Source: Blastopirellula sp. J2-11 (GTDB lineage Bacteria > Planctomycetota > Planctomycetia > Pirellulales > Pirellulaceae). From it: a stretch of 64,000 bases of DNA. Numbering within the stretch: position 1 is the stretch's first letter; each line of letters begins with the position of its first letter. Location of the stretch: contig NZ_CP097384.1 of NCBI RefSeq assembly GCF_024584705.1, positions 2,232,001 through 2,296,000 of the forward strand. Direction: 5' to 3'. Positions 1 through 8,426 of this stretch are shown one piece after another. Made by a program: the position numbers and the translations under genes. The notes under the pieces are model-generated. The model worked only from the letters and a program-made list of their open reading frames with translations. It searched no databases and was not told the DNA's origin.

Positions 1-419
1 TCGGCGGCGCGTTGGATCAAGTTATCGCTGGCTCCGTGAACGACGCCGCTGAGCGTTCCGCCGGAACATGGACAGATCACCATGCCGTGCGATTTGGCCG
101 ATCCGCTGGCGATCGGCGCCAGAAAATTGCTGTAGTGGTAATAACGGAGTTCGCCGCGGCGCTGCGGTCGATTTTTCTCCATCGTGGCGGCCAATCGTCG
201 GTCGTTGGCCGCTGGGCTGTCATCCACGATCGAGCGAGCGTCGAACTTCTTCAAGTCGAGTTCGACATTCAACTCTTGCAGCCAGACGGCGCGTCCCGAG
301 ACGCTGATCGACAGATCCACGTCATAGCCGGCATGAATCAGCACGTTCAGCAAGCGCCGAGCGTAGACCGCGCCGCTGGCGCCGGTGATCCCCAGCACGA
401 TCGGAGAGACGTAGCTCAT
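1..419 (-). CDS. ubiX: UbiX-type flavin prenyltransferase, partial at left edge
   Basis: The reverse strand encodes 139 residues before the window ends. UbiX makes prenylated FMN from FMN and dimethylallyl phosphate for UbiD-type decarboxylases, here probably in quinone synthesis. The N-terminal GITGASGA nucleotide-binding loop (residues 10-17) and the later PCSGGTLSG and DNLIQRAAD stretches are the family signature. The ATG overlaps the stop of the upstream ubiE gene in an ATGA arrangement, so the two are translationally coupled. The C-terminus is missing only because of the window edge. Confidence 0.93.
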   Translation of the reverse strand, partial: MSYVSPIVLGITGASGAVYARRLLNVLIHAGYDVDLSISVSGRAVWLQELNVELDLKKFDARSIVDDSPAANDRRLAATMEKNRPQRRGELRYYHYSNFLAPIASGSAKSHGMVICPCSGGTLSGVVHGASDNLIQRAA

Positions 420-1126
420 TTGGTCCCCACGTAGAGCGTGGCGATGCCAAACGTCAGCGACTTGTAGAAGACGTCCTGAAGTCCGGCGGCCCGCATTCGC
501 TCGGCCAGCGCTTCGCCATACGGAAACTCGCCGACGCTATCAGGCAAATACTTGTAAGCGTCTTCGCGATTCTTGGCGAACAGTCGCCCCAGCATCGGCA
601 GGATGTTGCGGAAGTACCATAGGTAAAACGCTTTAAACGGTTGCCAGGTCGGAATCGAAAACTCGAGCACGGCGATCTTGCCGCCTGGTCGACAGACGCG
701 CGTCATTTCGCTTAGCCCCAGATCGGTATTGGTCACATTGCGCAGACCAAATGCGACCGAGACAATTTGAAACGTGTCGTCCTTAAACGGCAGCGCTTGC
801 GTATCCGCTTCCTGAAAACGAATCATGTCGCCGATTTTGGCGCGGTTTTTTTTCTCTTCCCCCACTTCTAGCATTTCTGGGCAGAAGTCGGTCGCATCGA
901 CCCGCACTTTTCCCTTCGCCGCGCGGTAGTAGGCCAGCGCCAAATCGCCGGTGCCGGTGCAGACGTCCAAGATCGGAGCGTCGCCCGTTGGAGGGACGAT
1001 TTTCACGGTTCGCCAGCGCCAATAGCGGTCGACATTCATCGACAGAAGGTGATTCATCCGGTCGTATTTTCCGGCAATTTCGGCGAACATTCGCCGGACG
1101 CGCGTTTCCGATTTGTCGACGACCAT
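416..1126 (-). CDS. ubiE: UbiE/MenG demethylmenaquinone (or ubiquinone precursor) C-methyltransferase
   Basis: SAM-dependent C-methyltransferase of quinone biosynthesis. Visible are the family N-terminus (VRRMFAEIAGKYDRMNHLLS), the SAM-binding motif LDVCTGTGDLA and the C-terminal FGIATLYVGTK ending. The open frame extends to a GTG at 1171, but homologues start near MVVDKSETR, so I chose the ATG at 1126 (about 236 residues). It overlaps the downstream ubiX start by ATGA. Whether the quinone is menaquinone or ubiquinone cannot be told from this gene; planctomycetes generally use menaquinone, so MenG is the likelier role. Confidence 0.93.
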   Translation of the reverse strand: MVVDKSETRVRRMFAEIAGKYDRMNHLLSMNVDRYWRWRTVKIVPPTGDAPILDVCTGTGDLALAYYRAAKGKVRVDATDFCPEMLEVGEEKKNRAKIGDMIRFQEADTQALPFKDDTFQIVSVAFGLRNVTNTDLGLSEMTRVCRPGGKIAVLEFSIPTWQPFKAFYLWYFRNILPMLGRLFAKNREDAYKYLPDSVGEFPYGEALAERMRAAGLQDVFYKSLTFGIATLYVGTK

Positions 1127-1354
1127 GCGTAGCGTTTTCCCAGTGCGGGCGAATCGAAGCGGTGAAACCACCTAATTTACCGCAAGCCGATCGTTTCCGT
1201 AACACGGCGCCCGTTTTCCCCGACTTGTGTAGGAGCGACCGGAGCTGCGCAGAGACAAAAACGCGATCAACTTCACGATTTTAAACAAAGTTGTCGCATT
1301 CCTTCGTGTGCTCTAACGCATTATCATGGCGACCATCTTATCAAGAGGAATCTC

Positions 1355-2089
1355 ATGCCGCCGACGATCTACGTACATCTACTGCCGGAACTCGCCTCGG
1401 AAGAAACTCTCGCTGGATCGACCGCTGTTGTGATCGACGTGCTGCGAGCGACGACCACGATCGTGCATATGCTGGCCGCCGGCGCCGATCATGTATCGCC
1501 TTGCATCTCGATCGAAGACGCCAAAGAGAAAGCCTCGCTGATCGACGGGGCGTTGCTTGGCGGCGAACGCGGAGGCGTGCGGATCGATGGGTTTGATCTC
1601 GGCAATTCGCCCACCGAGTATTCTCGCGACATCGTCGCCGGCCATCCGGTCATCTTTACGACCACCAACGGCACCAAAGCGATGCAGCGCTGCCAGCGGG
1701 CGAGCCGCATTTTGATCGGCGCTTTCGTCAATCTTTCGGCCGTCTGCCGCGAACTTTCGGACGCCGAAAACGTCCATCTGGTTTGTGCGGGCACCGCCGG
1801 AGAGGTGACGCGCGAAGATGTCTTGCTCGCCGGCGCCATCGTTGACCTGATGACCGCGACCGGCCAGTGGGAAGTCAACGACGCCGCCCAGATCGCCGCC
1901 GACGCTTGGCGAACCGCCCAGGAGAACCTGGTCGCAGTGCCGCTGGTCGAACGATTGCAAAAGAGCCGCGGCGGCCGCAACGTCTTGGCGATCGGCCTGG
2001 AAAACGATATCCAGATCGCCGCGACCCTCGACAAGTTTGACTTGGTTCCAGAGTTGGACGCGGAGTCCTGGGAAATACGTCTCCGGTAG
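1355..2089 (+). CDS. comB: ComB-family 2-phosphosulfolactate phosphatase
   Basis: 244 residues matching the ComB family, whose founding member dephosphorylates 2-phosphosulfolactate in coenzyme M biosynthesis. Key blocks are VIDVLRATTT (26-35), GFDLGNSP (79-86) and TTTNGTKA (102-109), the metal/phosphate-binding motifs of the family. The ATG follows an AGAGGAATCTC ribosome binding site. It stands alone between the divergent ubiE and glyS, with no other coenzyme M gene nearby, so the physiological substrate in this organism is uncertain; a general acid phosphatase role on sulfolactate-like compounds is possible. Confidence 0.85.
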   Translation: MPPTIYVHLLPELASEETLAGSTAVVIDVLRATTTIVHMLAAGADHVSPCISIEDAKEKASLIDGALLGGERGGVRIDGFDLGNSPTEYSRDIVAGHPVIFTTTNGTKAMQRCQRASRILIGAFVNLSAVCRELSDAENVHLVCAGTAGEVTREDVLLAGAIVDLMTATGQWEVNDAAQIAADAWRTAQENLVAVPLVERLQKSRGGRNVLAIGLENDIQIAATLDKFDLVPELDAESWEIRLR

Positions 2090-2194
2090 ACGTAACTCCC
2101 TATGGCAAGCTAAACTAGGACCTTTTCGTCCCCAGCTTTTGGGGCCGACTGGATAGTCGAAACACCCCCTTTATTTGTTAGTCGAGCCGTAGCC

Positions 2195-3805
2195 ATGGAA
2201 ATGGAAAAGCTAGTGTCGCTTTGCAAGCGACGCGGATTTCTCTTTCAATCTTCCGAAATCTATGGAGGAATCAACGGCTTCTGGGACTATGGCCCTTTGG
2301 GGGTCGAGTTGAAGCGGAACGTCAAAGAAGCCTGGTGGCGCGACATGGTCAGCGGGCACGACGATATCTCGACCATGCCCGGCGCTCCCCAGCCGTACGA
2401 GATGACCGGACTCGACTGCACGATCATCATGCACCCGCAGGTCTGGAAGTGCTCGGGACATTACGATCTGTTCCATGACTATATGGTCGATTGTCGCCAA
2501 TCGAAAAAGCGTTATCGCCATGACCAGGTAGTCGGCCGCTGGGTCGAAGCGAAGGGGCAAAAGATCTTCGCAACCGCCGGATCCGATTCGGATCAGCCCG
2601 AAACCGACATCGAGCGAAACGCGCTAAAGTTCTTCGGACTGCGCACCAAGCAAGCCGAACAGCTGTCGTGGGACGGAGCGATGGTTTCGCTGACCACGGT
2701 CGACGACTTCGCCCAAGTGTTAGGCCCCGACGCGAAGGAGCTGGGCACGCTGACCGAGCCCCGCGAATACAACCTGATGTTCAAGACGACGGTTGGCGCA
2801 CTGGGCGGAGAAGAAAATTCGGCGTATCTGCGGCCGGAAACCGCGCAGGGGATCTTCGTTAACTTCAAGAACGTGGTCGATAGCTCACGCGTCCGCATCC
2901 CTTTTGGAATCGCCCAAGTCGGCAAGAGCTTTCGCAACGAGATCACGCCGCGCAACTTTACGTTCCGATCGCGCGAGTTTGAGCAGATGGAGATCGAGTT
3001 CTTCTGCCATCCCGATTCGTCGGCCGATTGGTACACCTACTGGCGCAATCGTCGTTTCCAATGGTATCTCGACATGGGGTTGGCCGGAGACAAGTTGCGT
3101 CTGCGCGAGCATCACAGCGACGAACTGAGTCACTATTCGACTGGAACGGCCGATATTGAGTACGCTTTCCCGTTCTTGCCGACCGGCGAGTATGGAGAGC
3201 TGGAAGGAATTGCGCATCGGGGAGATTTCGATCTCCGCAGTCACATGGAAGGCAAGCTTGATCCCAACAGCAACCCGCTGACGCTGGAACTGGATGCGAA
3301 CGGCAAACCGAAGCATCGGGGCAGCGGCAAGGATCTAACTTACCGTGACGATCTGACCAACGAACGCTTTACGCCGCATGTGGTGGAGCCTTCGGCCGGA
3401 GCCGATCGAGCGACATTGGCCTTTTTGTGCGAAGCCTACACCGAAGATGAGGCTCCCGATGAAAACGGGAAGCTGCAGTCGCGGTTGGTGATGAAACTGC
3501 ACCCGCGGATCGCACCCATCAAAGCGGCCGTGTTTCCGCTGGTCAAGAAAGATGGAATGCCCGAGATGTCGCAAGACATCTATCGCGCACTCAAGAAGAA
3601 ATTCAACGTCTTTTACGACGAAAAAGGAGCGGTTGGACGTCGCTATCGCCGCCAAGACGAAGCCGGAACGCCGTTTTGCATCACCGTCGACGGTCAGTCG
3701 ATCACCGACGGAACGGTCACCATTCGCCATCGTGACACGCTTGAACAATGGCGCGTCAAACAAGACGATGTTGTCGCTGAGATCGATAAGCTGATCAGCG
3801 AATAA
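2195..3805 (+). CDS. glyS: Glycyl-tRNA synthetase, dimeric (alpha2) class II type
   Basis: 536 residues, single-chain archaeal/eukaryotic-like GlyRS that charges tRNA-Gly with glycine in the cytoplasm. Recognisable are the N-terminal KRRGFLFQSSEIYGG block, the glycine-site YLRPETAQGIF (211-221), class II motif 2 with FRNE (246-249) and a C-terminal anticodon-binding domain (from about residue 425, with IAPIKAAVFPL). Start ATG at 2195; a second in-frame ATG is two codons later. It is monocistronic, followed by a perfect 8-bp hairpin. No T-box is seen upstream. Confidence 0.97.
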   Translation: MEMEKLVSLCKRRGFLFQSSEIYGGINGFWDYGPLGVELKRNVKEAWWRDMVSGHDDISTMPGAPQPYEMTGLDCTIIMHPQVWKCSGHYDLFHDYMVDCRQSKKRYRHDQVVGRWVEAKGQKIFATAGSDSDQPETDIERNALKFFGLRTKQAEQLSWDGAMVSLTTVDDFAQVLGPDAKELGTLTEPREYNLMFKTTVGALGGEENSAYLRPETAQGIFVNFKNVVDSSRVRIPFGIAQVGKSFRNEITPRNFTFRSREFEQMEIEFFCHPDSSADWYTYWRNRRFQWYLDMGLAGDKLRLREHHSDELSHYSTGTADIEYAFPFLPTGEYGELEGIAHRGDFDLRSHMEGKLDPNSNPLTLELDANGKPKHRGSGKDLTYRDDLTNERFTPHVVEPSAGADRATLAFLCEAYTEDEAPDENGKLQSRLVMKLHPRIAPIKAAVFPLVKKDGMPEMSQDIYRALKKKFNVFYDEKGAVGRRYRRQDEAGTPFCITVDGQSITDGTVTIRHRDTLEQWRVKQDDVVAEIDKLISE

Positions 3806-3819
3806 CGCTTCGGTGACAA

Positions 3820-3847
3820 GCTCTTGCAGCGAAGACGCCGCAAGAGC
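3820..3847. terminator. Hairpin between convergent glyS and rrf2-type genes
   Basis: GCTCTTGC (3820-3827) and GCAAGAGC (3840-3847) form a perfect 8-bp stem with a 12-nt loop, placed just after the glyS stop and before the stop of the convergent regulator gene. No T-run follows on either strand, so it may be a Rho-assisted or bidirectional stop rather than a classical intrinsic terminator. Confidence 0.45.
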
Positions 3848-3868
3848 ATGGCGCCCGAATACCGAATA

Positions 3869-4351
3869 CTAGCTCCCTTGTCGAACCACCACGCCGGTTT
3901 CCGCCAAAGCGGATGTGATGTGAGGATGCGGCGCGATCACAGGGCGTCCATTGGTGGACTTTGTTACTAACTTCGAGATCTTGATGTCGGCCAGTTGTTG
4001 CCGCATCGCGGTCGTCACGTTGGCCAACGCTTCTTTCAAGTTCTCTTGGAAGGACGAATCGACTTCACTCTCGATGGGCAATCGTGAGTCCATCGGACCG
4101 TCGATTGCTTCAATGATTTCCAACAGCGAAATCTGTTCGGCCGGACGTACCAAGGTATAGCCGCCGTCAACTCCACGGGTGCTACGCAAAATTCCATGCG
4201 TAACGAGGTTGCGCAAAACCTGTAGTAAAAACCGCTCCGGCATATCTCCTTTGGCGGCAAGCTTGCTGCAAGGAACCGGGCTAGAGGAATCGGTTTCAGC
4301 CAGTTGGAGTGTCGCTTGAAGTGCATAAGCGACCGTTCGCGAAAGTTTCAT
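3869..4351 (-). CDS. Rrf2-family transcriptional regulator
   Basis: 160 residues from the ATG at 4351, which follows AAAGGGGCAATCCC; the longer open frame to 4438 adds 29 residues not typical of the family. The N-terminal winged helix is standard (MKLSRTVAYAL, then VLRNLVTHGILRSTRG, GGY, LLEIIEAIDG). Rrf2 proteins usually sense Fe-S status, NO or cysteine. The three-cysteine cluster of IscR/NsrR is not present: only Cys28 is seen, so this is probably not a [2Fe-2S] sensor of the IscR kind. A 25-bp dyad sits over its own promoter (separate entry), suggesting autoregulation. Confidence 0.88.
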   Translation of the reverse strand: MKLSRTVAYALQATLQLAETDSSSPVPCSKLAAKGDMPERFLLQVLRNLVTHGILRSTRGVDGGYTLVRPAEQISLLEIIEAIDGPMDSRLPIESEVDSSFQENLKEALANVTTAMRQQLADIKISKLVTKSTNGRPVIAPHPHITSALAETGVVVRQGS

Positions 4352-4472
4352 GGGATTGCCCCTTTGAAGGGAGGTGGAATCTCCCGAGCGCATGATGAGA
4401 GGTAATTGACGATTGTTCCGTGTTCGTTGCCTAGCCAATTTGAGGGAATTGACCAGAACTTCTACGGGACAG

Positions 4473-4505
4473 GTGATAATTTACTAGAAAATATCACAAT
4501 GTCAA
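4473..4505 (-). promoter_or_regulatory. Promoter with overlapping dyad operator for the Rrf2 gene
   Basis: On the minus strand a perfect -35 TTGACA (4505-4500) and a -10 TAAATT (4483-4478) are 16 bp apart. Lying between and over them (4473-4497) is a symmetric site of the form GTGATAnTTT-N5-AAAnTATCAC, 25 bp long, with 9 paired positions per arm. The site lies between lspA's stop and the Rrf2 start, about 120 nt upstream of the ATG. The position fits a repressor site for the Rrf2 protein itself; that link is inference. Confidence 0.6.
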
Positions 4506-4515
4506 TTAATTATGC

Positions 4516-5151
4516 TTACACTTCTTGTTGGGGCGGGTGGTCTTTACGCGATTGCGTCGGATTATCCCCCACAGGTGCTAAGAATGCGTGAATAAGCAGC
4601 AATGCGGCGCCGCAAACTAAAAAGCTGTCGGCGATATTAAAATTGGGCCAGCGATAGTTGTAAGAGCCAGCCGTCAGCAATATCCAATCACGAACCGCGC
4701 CTTTGTCCCACTGGCCGAAGCCGTGATACATGCCGAGTCGATCATATAAATTGCCGAAGATTCCTGCCGTGACGCTTCCTAAAGCGATCGTCAGCCAGAG
4801 ATCCCGCGCTGCTTTAGCGATGAATAGCCAGTAGATGATTCCGATCGCCGCGAGGACAGAAAAGCCTGCAAAAATCGGCGTTCCTCCCTGCCCTAACCCG
4901 AACAGCGCGCCATGGTTCAGCGAGGTCTCAAAACCAACATAGTTTTCGATCAGCCAGTAGATCCGCAGCGGATTGACCCCTTCGCGCTCGATCAGCGGAA
5001 AATGGGCGTCGGCCTGAAAAACCGCATGCTTGGTCCAAAGGTCCAACACGCACCCGGCGATCGCCAAGGTGAAGAAGATGACATAGCGGCTGCGGGAAAC
5101 GACCGGCAAAGCCGGCTGTGACGAGCTAGACGCGTTCTCGCTGGTTGGCAC
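4516..5151 (-). CDS. lspA: Lipoprotein signal peptidase (signal peptidase II)
   Basis: Aspartyl membrane protease that removes signal peptides from prolipoproteins. About 211 residues from the GTG at 5151. The two catalytic Asp are in GNLYDRL (Asp137) and NFNIADS (Asp175), with four membrane segments around them and LDLWTKH near the first. The frame is open to 5247, but that would overlap the upstream zinc-finger gene by over 100 bp; GTG 5151 leaves a 26-bp overlap and gives the normal family N-terminus after a short Ser-rich cytoplasmic tail. Many lipobox proteins in this window are its probable substrates. Confidence 0.93.
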   Translation of the reverse strand: MPTSENASSSSQPALPVVSRSRYVIFFTLAIAGCVLDLWTKHAVFQADAHFPLIEREGVNPLRIYWLIENYVGFETSLNHGALFGLGQGGTPIFAGFSVLAAIGIIYWLFIAKAARDLWLTIALGSVTAGIFGNLYDRLGMYHGFGQWDKGAVRDWILLTAGSYNYRWPNFNIADSFLVCGAALLLIHAFLAPVGDNPTQSRKDHPPQQEV

Positions 5152-5533
5152 AGTCAATGCAAAGCGGGGTGTAAGGAATCGCGTGAAGTCGCGGCTTTTT
5201 GATCCGTCCGCCGCATTCGACGCACGCACCATACACGCCGGACTCAATTCTCGCCAGAGCTTCTTGAATCAGGTGCAGCGTCCCTTCCTCAGCCGCCAAC
5301 ATGTTGAGCGTAAACTCTTGTTCGTAATTGTCGCTGCCGATGTCCGCCATGTGGATCGGCATGCTCGACAGGTCGCCTGAGGCTTCGCTCCGCGTTTTGC
5401 GGAGCGCCGACTCGGTCAATTGCGAGACGTCGCCGCGCAGGCGGGCGCGCAACGCCTGCAGCAGCACGCGAAAAGGCTCGGCGTCGGCCGGCTTCATGCC
5501 GTTTTTTTTCGGATCCGAGGGGCTCGTGGGCAT
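5126..5533 (-). CDS. DksA/TraR-family C4 zinc finger protein
   Basis: 135 residues. The C-terminus has the TraR/DksA zinc finger with Cys104, Cys107, Cys125 and Cys128 (CVEC...CIDC); before it lies a helical hairpin with acidic residues (ESALRK...ADIGSDNYEQE) as in YteA/DksA-like proteins that bind in the RNA polymerase secondary channel. The 3' end overlaps lspA by 26 bp, so both are probably one transcript. DksA-lspA adjacency is common in several bacterial groups. Whether this paralogue acts in the stringent response is not shown by sequence. Confidence 0.88.
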   Translation of the reverse strand: MPTSPSDPKKNGMKPADAEPFRVLLQALRARLRGDVSQLTESALRKTRSEASGDLSSMPIHMADIGSDNYEQEFTLNMLAAEEGTLHLIQEALARIESGVYGACVECGGRIKKPRLHAIPYTPLCIDCANQRERV

Positions 5534-5733
5534 TGCCGTAAAATTCCGTCAATGTGAGTGTAAAGACCCCTTATTCTAATGGGGGAGATTTCGCTGCGTC
5601 AATTTTTGAACCGACTTCGCAATTTCCGTCTCGAACGACGGCGGGATCTCGCCTTGATAGGCGTCGTATGCTCCAATAGACTGAGCATTCCGTTTTATGC
5701 ACAAAAAGCCTTTCATAGTAAGTAATTAGCCAC

Positions 5734-7134
5734 GTGGCCGACGCTCCCTCCGCCTATCAAAAATGCCTCTCGCCCGACTGTGGGAAAACCTACGACATCG
5801 GTCAGGTGCTGGTCGCCTGTCCCGCATGCGGCGAGCTGCTTGACGTCAAGTACGACTGGGATCAGGTAAAGCCCCCCAGCAGTTGGAAAGAGATCGAAGC
5901 CAACTGGGCGCGCCGCGACAACCGGCTCAACTTTAGCGGCGTCTGGCGTTTTCGCAGTCTCTTCCCTTACGCGACCGATGAGCAGATCGTGACGCTGGGC
6001 GAAGGGCAAACGCTGTTGCAACAAACCGATAAAGTGGGCGACTATGTCGGGCTCGACGCGGGCAAGCTGCATCTGCAATACGAAGGGATGAACCCTTCCG
6101 GCAGTTTCAAAGACAACGGCATGACCGCCGCGTTTACGCATGCCCACATCGTTGGCGCGAAGCGGGCCGCATGTGCGTCGACCGGCAACACCAGCGCATC
6201 ACTGGCGATGTACTGTTCGGTCACGCAGTTGATGAAAGCGGTCATCTTTATCGGATCGGGCAAAATCTCGTACGGCAAGCTGTCGCAGGCGCTCGACTAT
6301 GGGGCGCTCACGTTGCAGATCGCCGGCGACTTTGATGACGCGATGGCCCGCGTGCGTGAAGTGACCAAAGATCTGGGCATCTACCTGGTCAACAGCGTCA
6401 ATCCATTTCGGCTTGAAGGTCAGAAGTCGGTGATGTTCCGCGTGCTGGAAGCGCTGCGCTGGGAACCGCCAGATTGGATCGTCGTGCCAGGCGGAAACCT
6501 GGGCAACTCCAGTGCGTTTGGCAAAGCGTTCGCCGAATTGAAAGAGTTGGGCTTGATCACGCGAATCCCGCGTCTGGCCGTTATTAACGCATCGGGCGCC
6601 GACACCCTGGACCAGCTTTATAACCAGCATGGGCTGCGCTGGAACGAAGGGCGTTTCGATCAGGATTTGATCAACAATTACTATCGCAACATGGACGAGA
6701 CCGGCGCCAAAGCGTCTACCTTGGCCAGCGCGATCGAAATCAATCGTCCAGTCAACCTGACGAAGTGTCTGCGAGCGCTGCATGACTGCGACGGCGTGGT
6801 CCGTCAGGTCAGCGATCAAGAGATCATGGACGCTAAGAGCCAGGTCGGATCGGGCGGTATGGGCTGCGAACCGGCCAGCGCCGCCAGCGTCGCCGGCGCC
6901 AAGATGCTCCGCGAAGAGGGAGTCATCGCGCCTAGTGATCGCGTCGTCTGCATCCTGACGGGACATCTGCTGAAAGATCCCAACGCGACGGTCGCCTATC
7001 ACACGACCGATCAAGATTACTTCAACCAGGTGCTCGGCAGTCGTGGAGTCAAGCGGGCCGCGCACGCCAACCGCGCGGTTGCGGTTAAAAACGAGCTCGA
7101 CGAGATCGTCCAAGCCATTCAGCTTTACGGTTAA
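5734..7134 (+). CDS. thrC: Threonine synthase (PLP enzyme)
   Basis: 466 residues; converts O-phosphohomoserine to threonine. The PLP lysine is Lys126 in [10 protein letters not shown], and the glycine loop [15 protein letters not shown] holds the cofactor phosphate. The N-terminus carries a zinc ribbon (Cys11, Cys16, Cys29, Cys32) seen in one threonine synthase subclass. The start is GTG at 5734 because an in-frame stop lies at 5719. First gene of a plus-strand run thrC-dapB-small ORF-ltaE (gaps 65, 0 and 57 bp), which links threonine/lysine synthesis with threonine breakdown. Confidence 0.96.
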   Translation: MADAPSAYQKCLSPDCGKTYDIGQVLVACPACGELLDVKYDWDQVKPPSSWKEIEANWARRDNRLNFSGVWRFRSLFPYATDEQIVTLGEGQTLLQQTDKVGDYVGLDAGKLHLQYEGMNPSGSFKDNGMTAAFTHAHIVGAKRAACASTGNTSASLAMYCSVTQLMKAVIFIGSGKISYGKLSQALDYGALTLQIAGDFDDAMARVREVTKDLGIYLVNSVNPFRLEGQKSVMFRVLEALRWEPPDWIVVPGGNLGNSSAFGKAFAELKELGLITRIPRLAVINASGADTLDQLYNQHGLRWNEGRFDQDLINNYYRNMDETGAKASTLASAIEINRPVNLTKCLRALHDCDGVVRQVSDQEIMDAKSQVGSGGMGCEPASAASVAGAKMLREEGVIAPSDRVVCILTGHLLKDPNATVAYHTTDQDYFNQVLGSRGVKRAAHANRAVAVKNELDEIVQAIQLYG

Positions 7135-7199
7135 TCATTCTGGTCAGCAATCAATTTGGGCTGCGGATAGCTTTCCGCCCCAGCGGAGTTTAGAAGCAT

Positions 7200-7997
7200 A
7201 TGAGCGCACCGCGCGTGGTGATCAGCGGCGCTGCTGGTCGAATGGGACAGCGATTGATTGCGTTGGGGCATCAAAACCCAGAAATCCAGTTGGTCGCCGC
7301 CTTAGAGCATGACGGCCATCCCAAACTGGGCGAAGACGCCGGCGCGATGGCCGGCGCTGGTTCGATCGATTTACCGCTGTCGTCTAAGTTGGAAGTCGAA
7401 GCCGACGCACTGATCGATTTTTCGATTCCGGCCGGCGCCGAGCGCGCGATCAACCTGTGCGTCGATCATAAGATCGCCCTAGTGATGGCGACGACCGGAC
7501 TGACCGATGACCACAAAGCGATGCTGCAAGCGGCGTCGCAAAAGATCCCCGTCGTCTGGGCGCCCAGCATGAGTCTGGCGGTCAACCTGACGATGAAGCT
7601 GACCGAGATCGCCGCCGCCGCGCTGAAGGATTATCCCGCAGGCGCCGATGTCGAAATCGTCGAGCGGCATCATCGCTTCAAGGAAGATTCGCCCAGCGGG
7701 ACGGCGCTCAAATTTGGTGAGATCGTCGCGGCGCAAATGGGGCAAACCAAAGAGACGCATGGTCGCGAAGGTCGTCCCGGTGAGCGGCCGCATGACGAGA
7801 TCGGCTATCACGCGATTCGCGTCGGCGATAACCCCGGCGAGCATACGATCATCTTCGGCCTGATGGGCGAAACGATCGAACTGACTGTCCGGGCCAGCAA
7901 CCGAGATTGCTACGCCAACGGCGCGCTCAAAGCGGCGCAGTTCGCTGCTGGCAAACCGGTCGGGCTCTATACGATGTCGGACGTCCTAGGACTTTAA
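7200..7997 (+). CDS. dapB: 4-hydroxy-tetrahydrodipicolinate reductase
   Basis: 265 residues; NAD(P)H-dependent step of lysine and diaminopimelate synthesis. N-terminal Rossmann loop GAAGRMG (10-16); substrate-site block ERHHRFKEDSPSGTA with His157, His158 and Lys161; C-terminal GLMGETIELTVRASNRD. Full family length. It ends directly against the next gene: TAA at 7995-7997 followed by ATG at 7998. Confidence 0.96.
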   Translation: MSAPRVVISGAAGRMGQRLIALGHQNPEIQLVAALEHDGHPKLGEDAGAMAGAGSIDLPLSSKLEVEADALIDFSIPAGAERAINLCVDHKIALVMATTGLTDDHKAMLQAASQKIPVVWAPSMSLAVNLTMKLTEIAAAALKDYPAGADVEIVERHHRFKEDSPSGTALKFGEIVAAQMGQTKETHGREGRPGERPHDEIGYHAIRVGDNPGEHTIIFGLMGETIELTVRASNRDCYANGALKAAQFAAGKPVGLYTMSDVLGL

Positions 7998-8369
7998 ATG
8001 GCGAAGTGCGACGAAGGGTACAACTGCGAAGTCTGCGGCCGTCCGGTCGAGAAATTGACCGAGAGCGATCTCTATCTGCGATATGTCATCGGGATGCTTG
8101 ATCCGGAAGTGCTGCACACGACGCCGGAGCGCCACATTCGCTGCAACCCCGTTTTGGCCCAGTTCATCGTGCATCCCAACTTTGAACCGCTGATCGCCGC
8201 TGGTGATTTCGCCAAAGCGAATCTCGATCCGGCGTTTGTCGCTCAGCGAGAAGAATTGGCGACGCGCGGCTATGAACGCTTGCGGGAACTGGTGCAAGTA
8301 AATTTGCCAATTGTCGACTATCCTTTGCCCGAAGTGCGGGCCAAGCATGCGGAGAGCCGCGGAGAGTAA
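7998..8369 (+). CDS. Conserved hypothetical protein with CxxC, coupled to dapB
   Basis: 123 residues that I cannot assign. It begins with CEVCGRP (a CxxC pair at Cys11 and Cys14, with another Cys near 50) and is otherwise soluble and mixed-charge, ending in PLPEVRAKHAESRGE. Its ATG abuts the dapB stop with no spacer and the AGGA ribosome site lies inside the dapB end, so it must be co-translated. Coding quality looks real: no shadow of another gene and a normal codon pattern. A two-Cys metal or redox site is possible but incomplete. Confidence 0.75.
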   Translation: MAKCDEGYNCEVCGRPVEKLTESDLYLRYVIGMLDPEVLHTTPERHIRCNPVLAQFIVHPNFEPLIAAGDFAKANLDPAFVAQREELATRGYERLRELVQVNLPIVDYPLPEVRAKHAESRGE

Positions 8370-8426
8370 AATGCTCTGCGGTTTGCGCGCGGATTCTACA
8401 AGCAGTCGAGCGGAGGATCAGGCATA

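Noticed and set aside
4352-4438. 29-residue N-terminal extension of the Rrf2 regulator
   Set aside because: The family start MKLS with its ribosome site is at 4351, and the extension is leader sequence downstream of the promoter.
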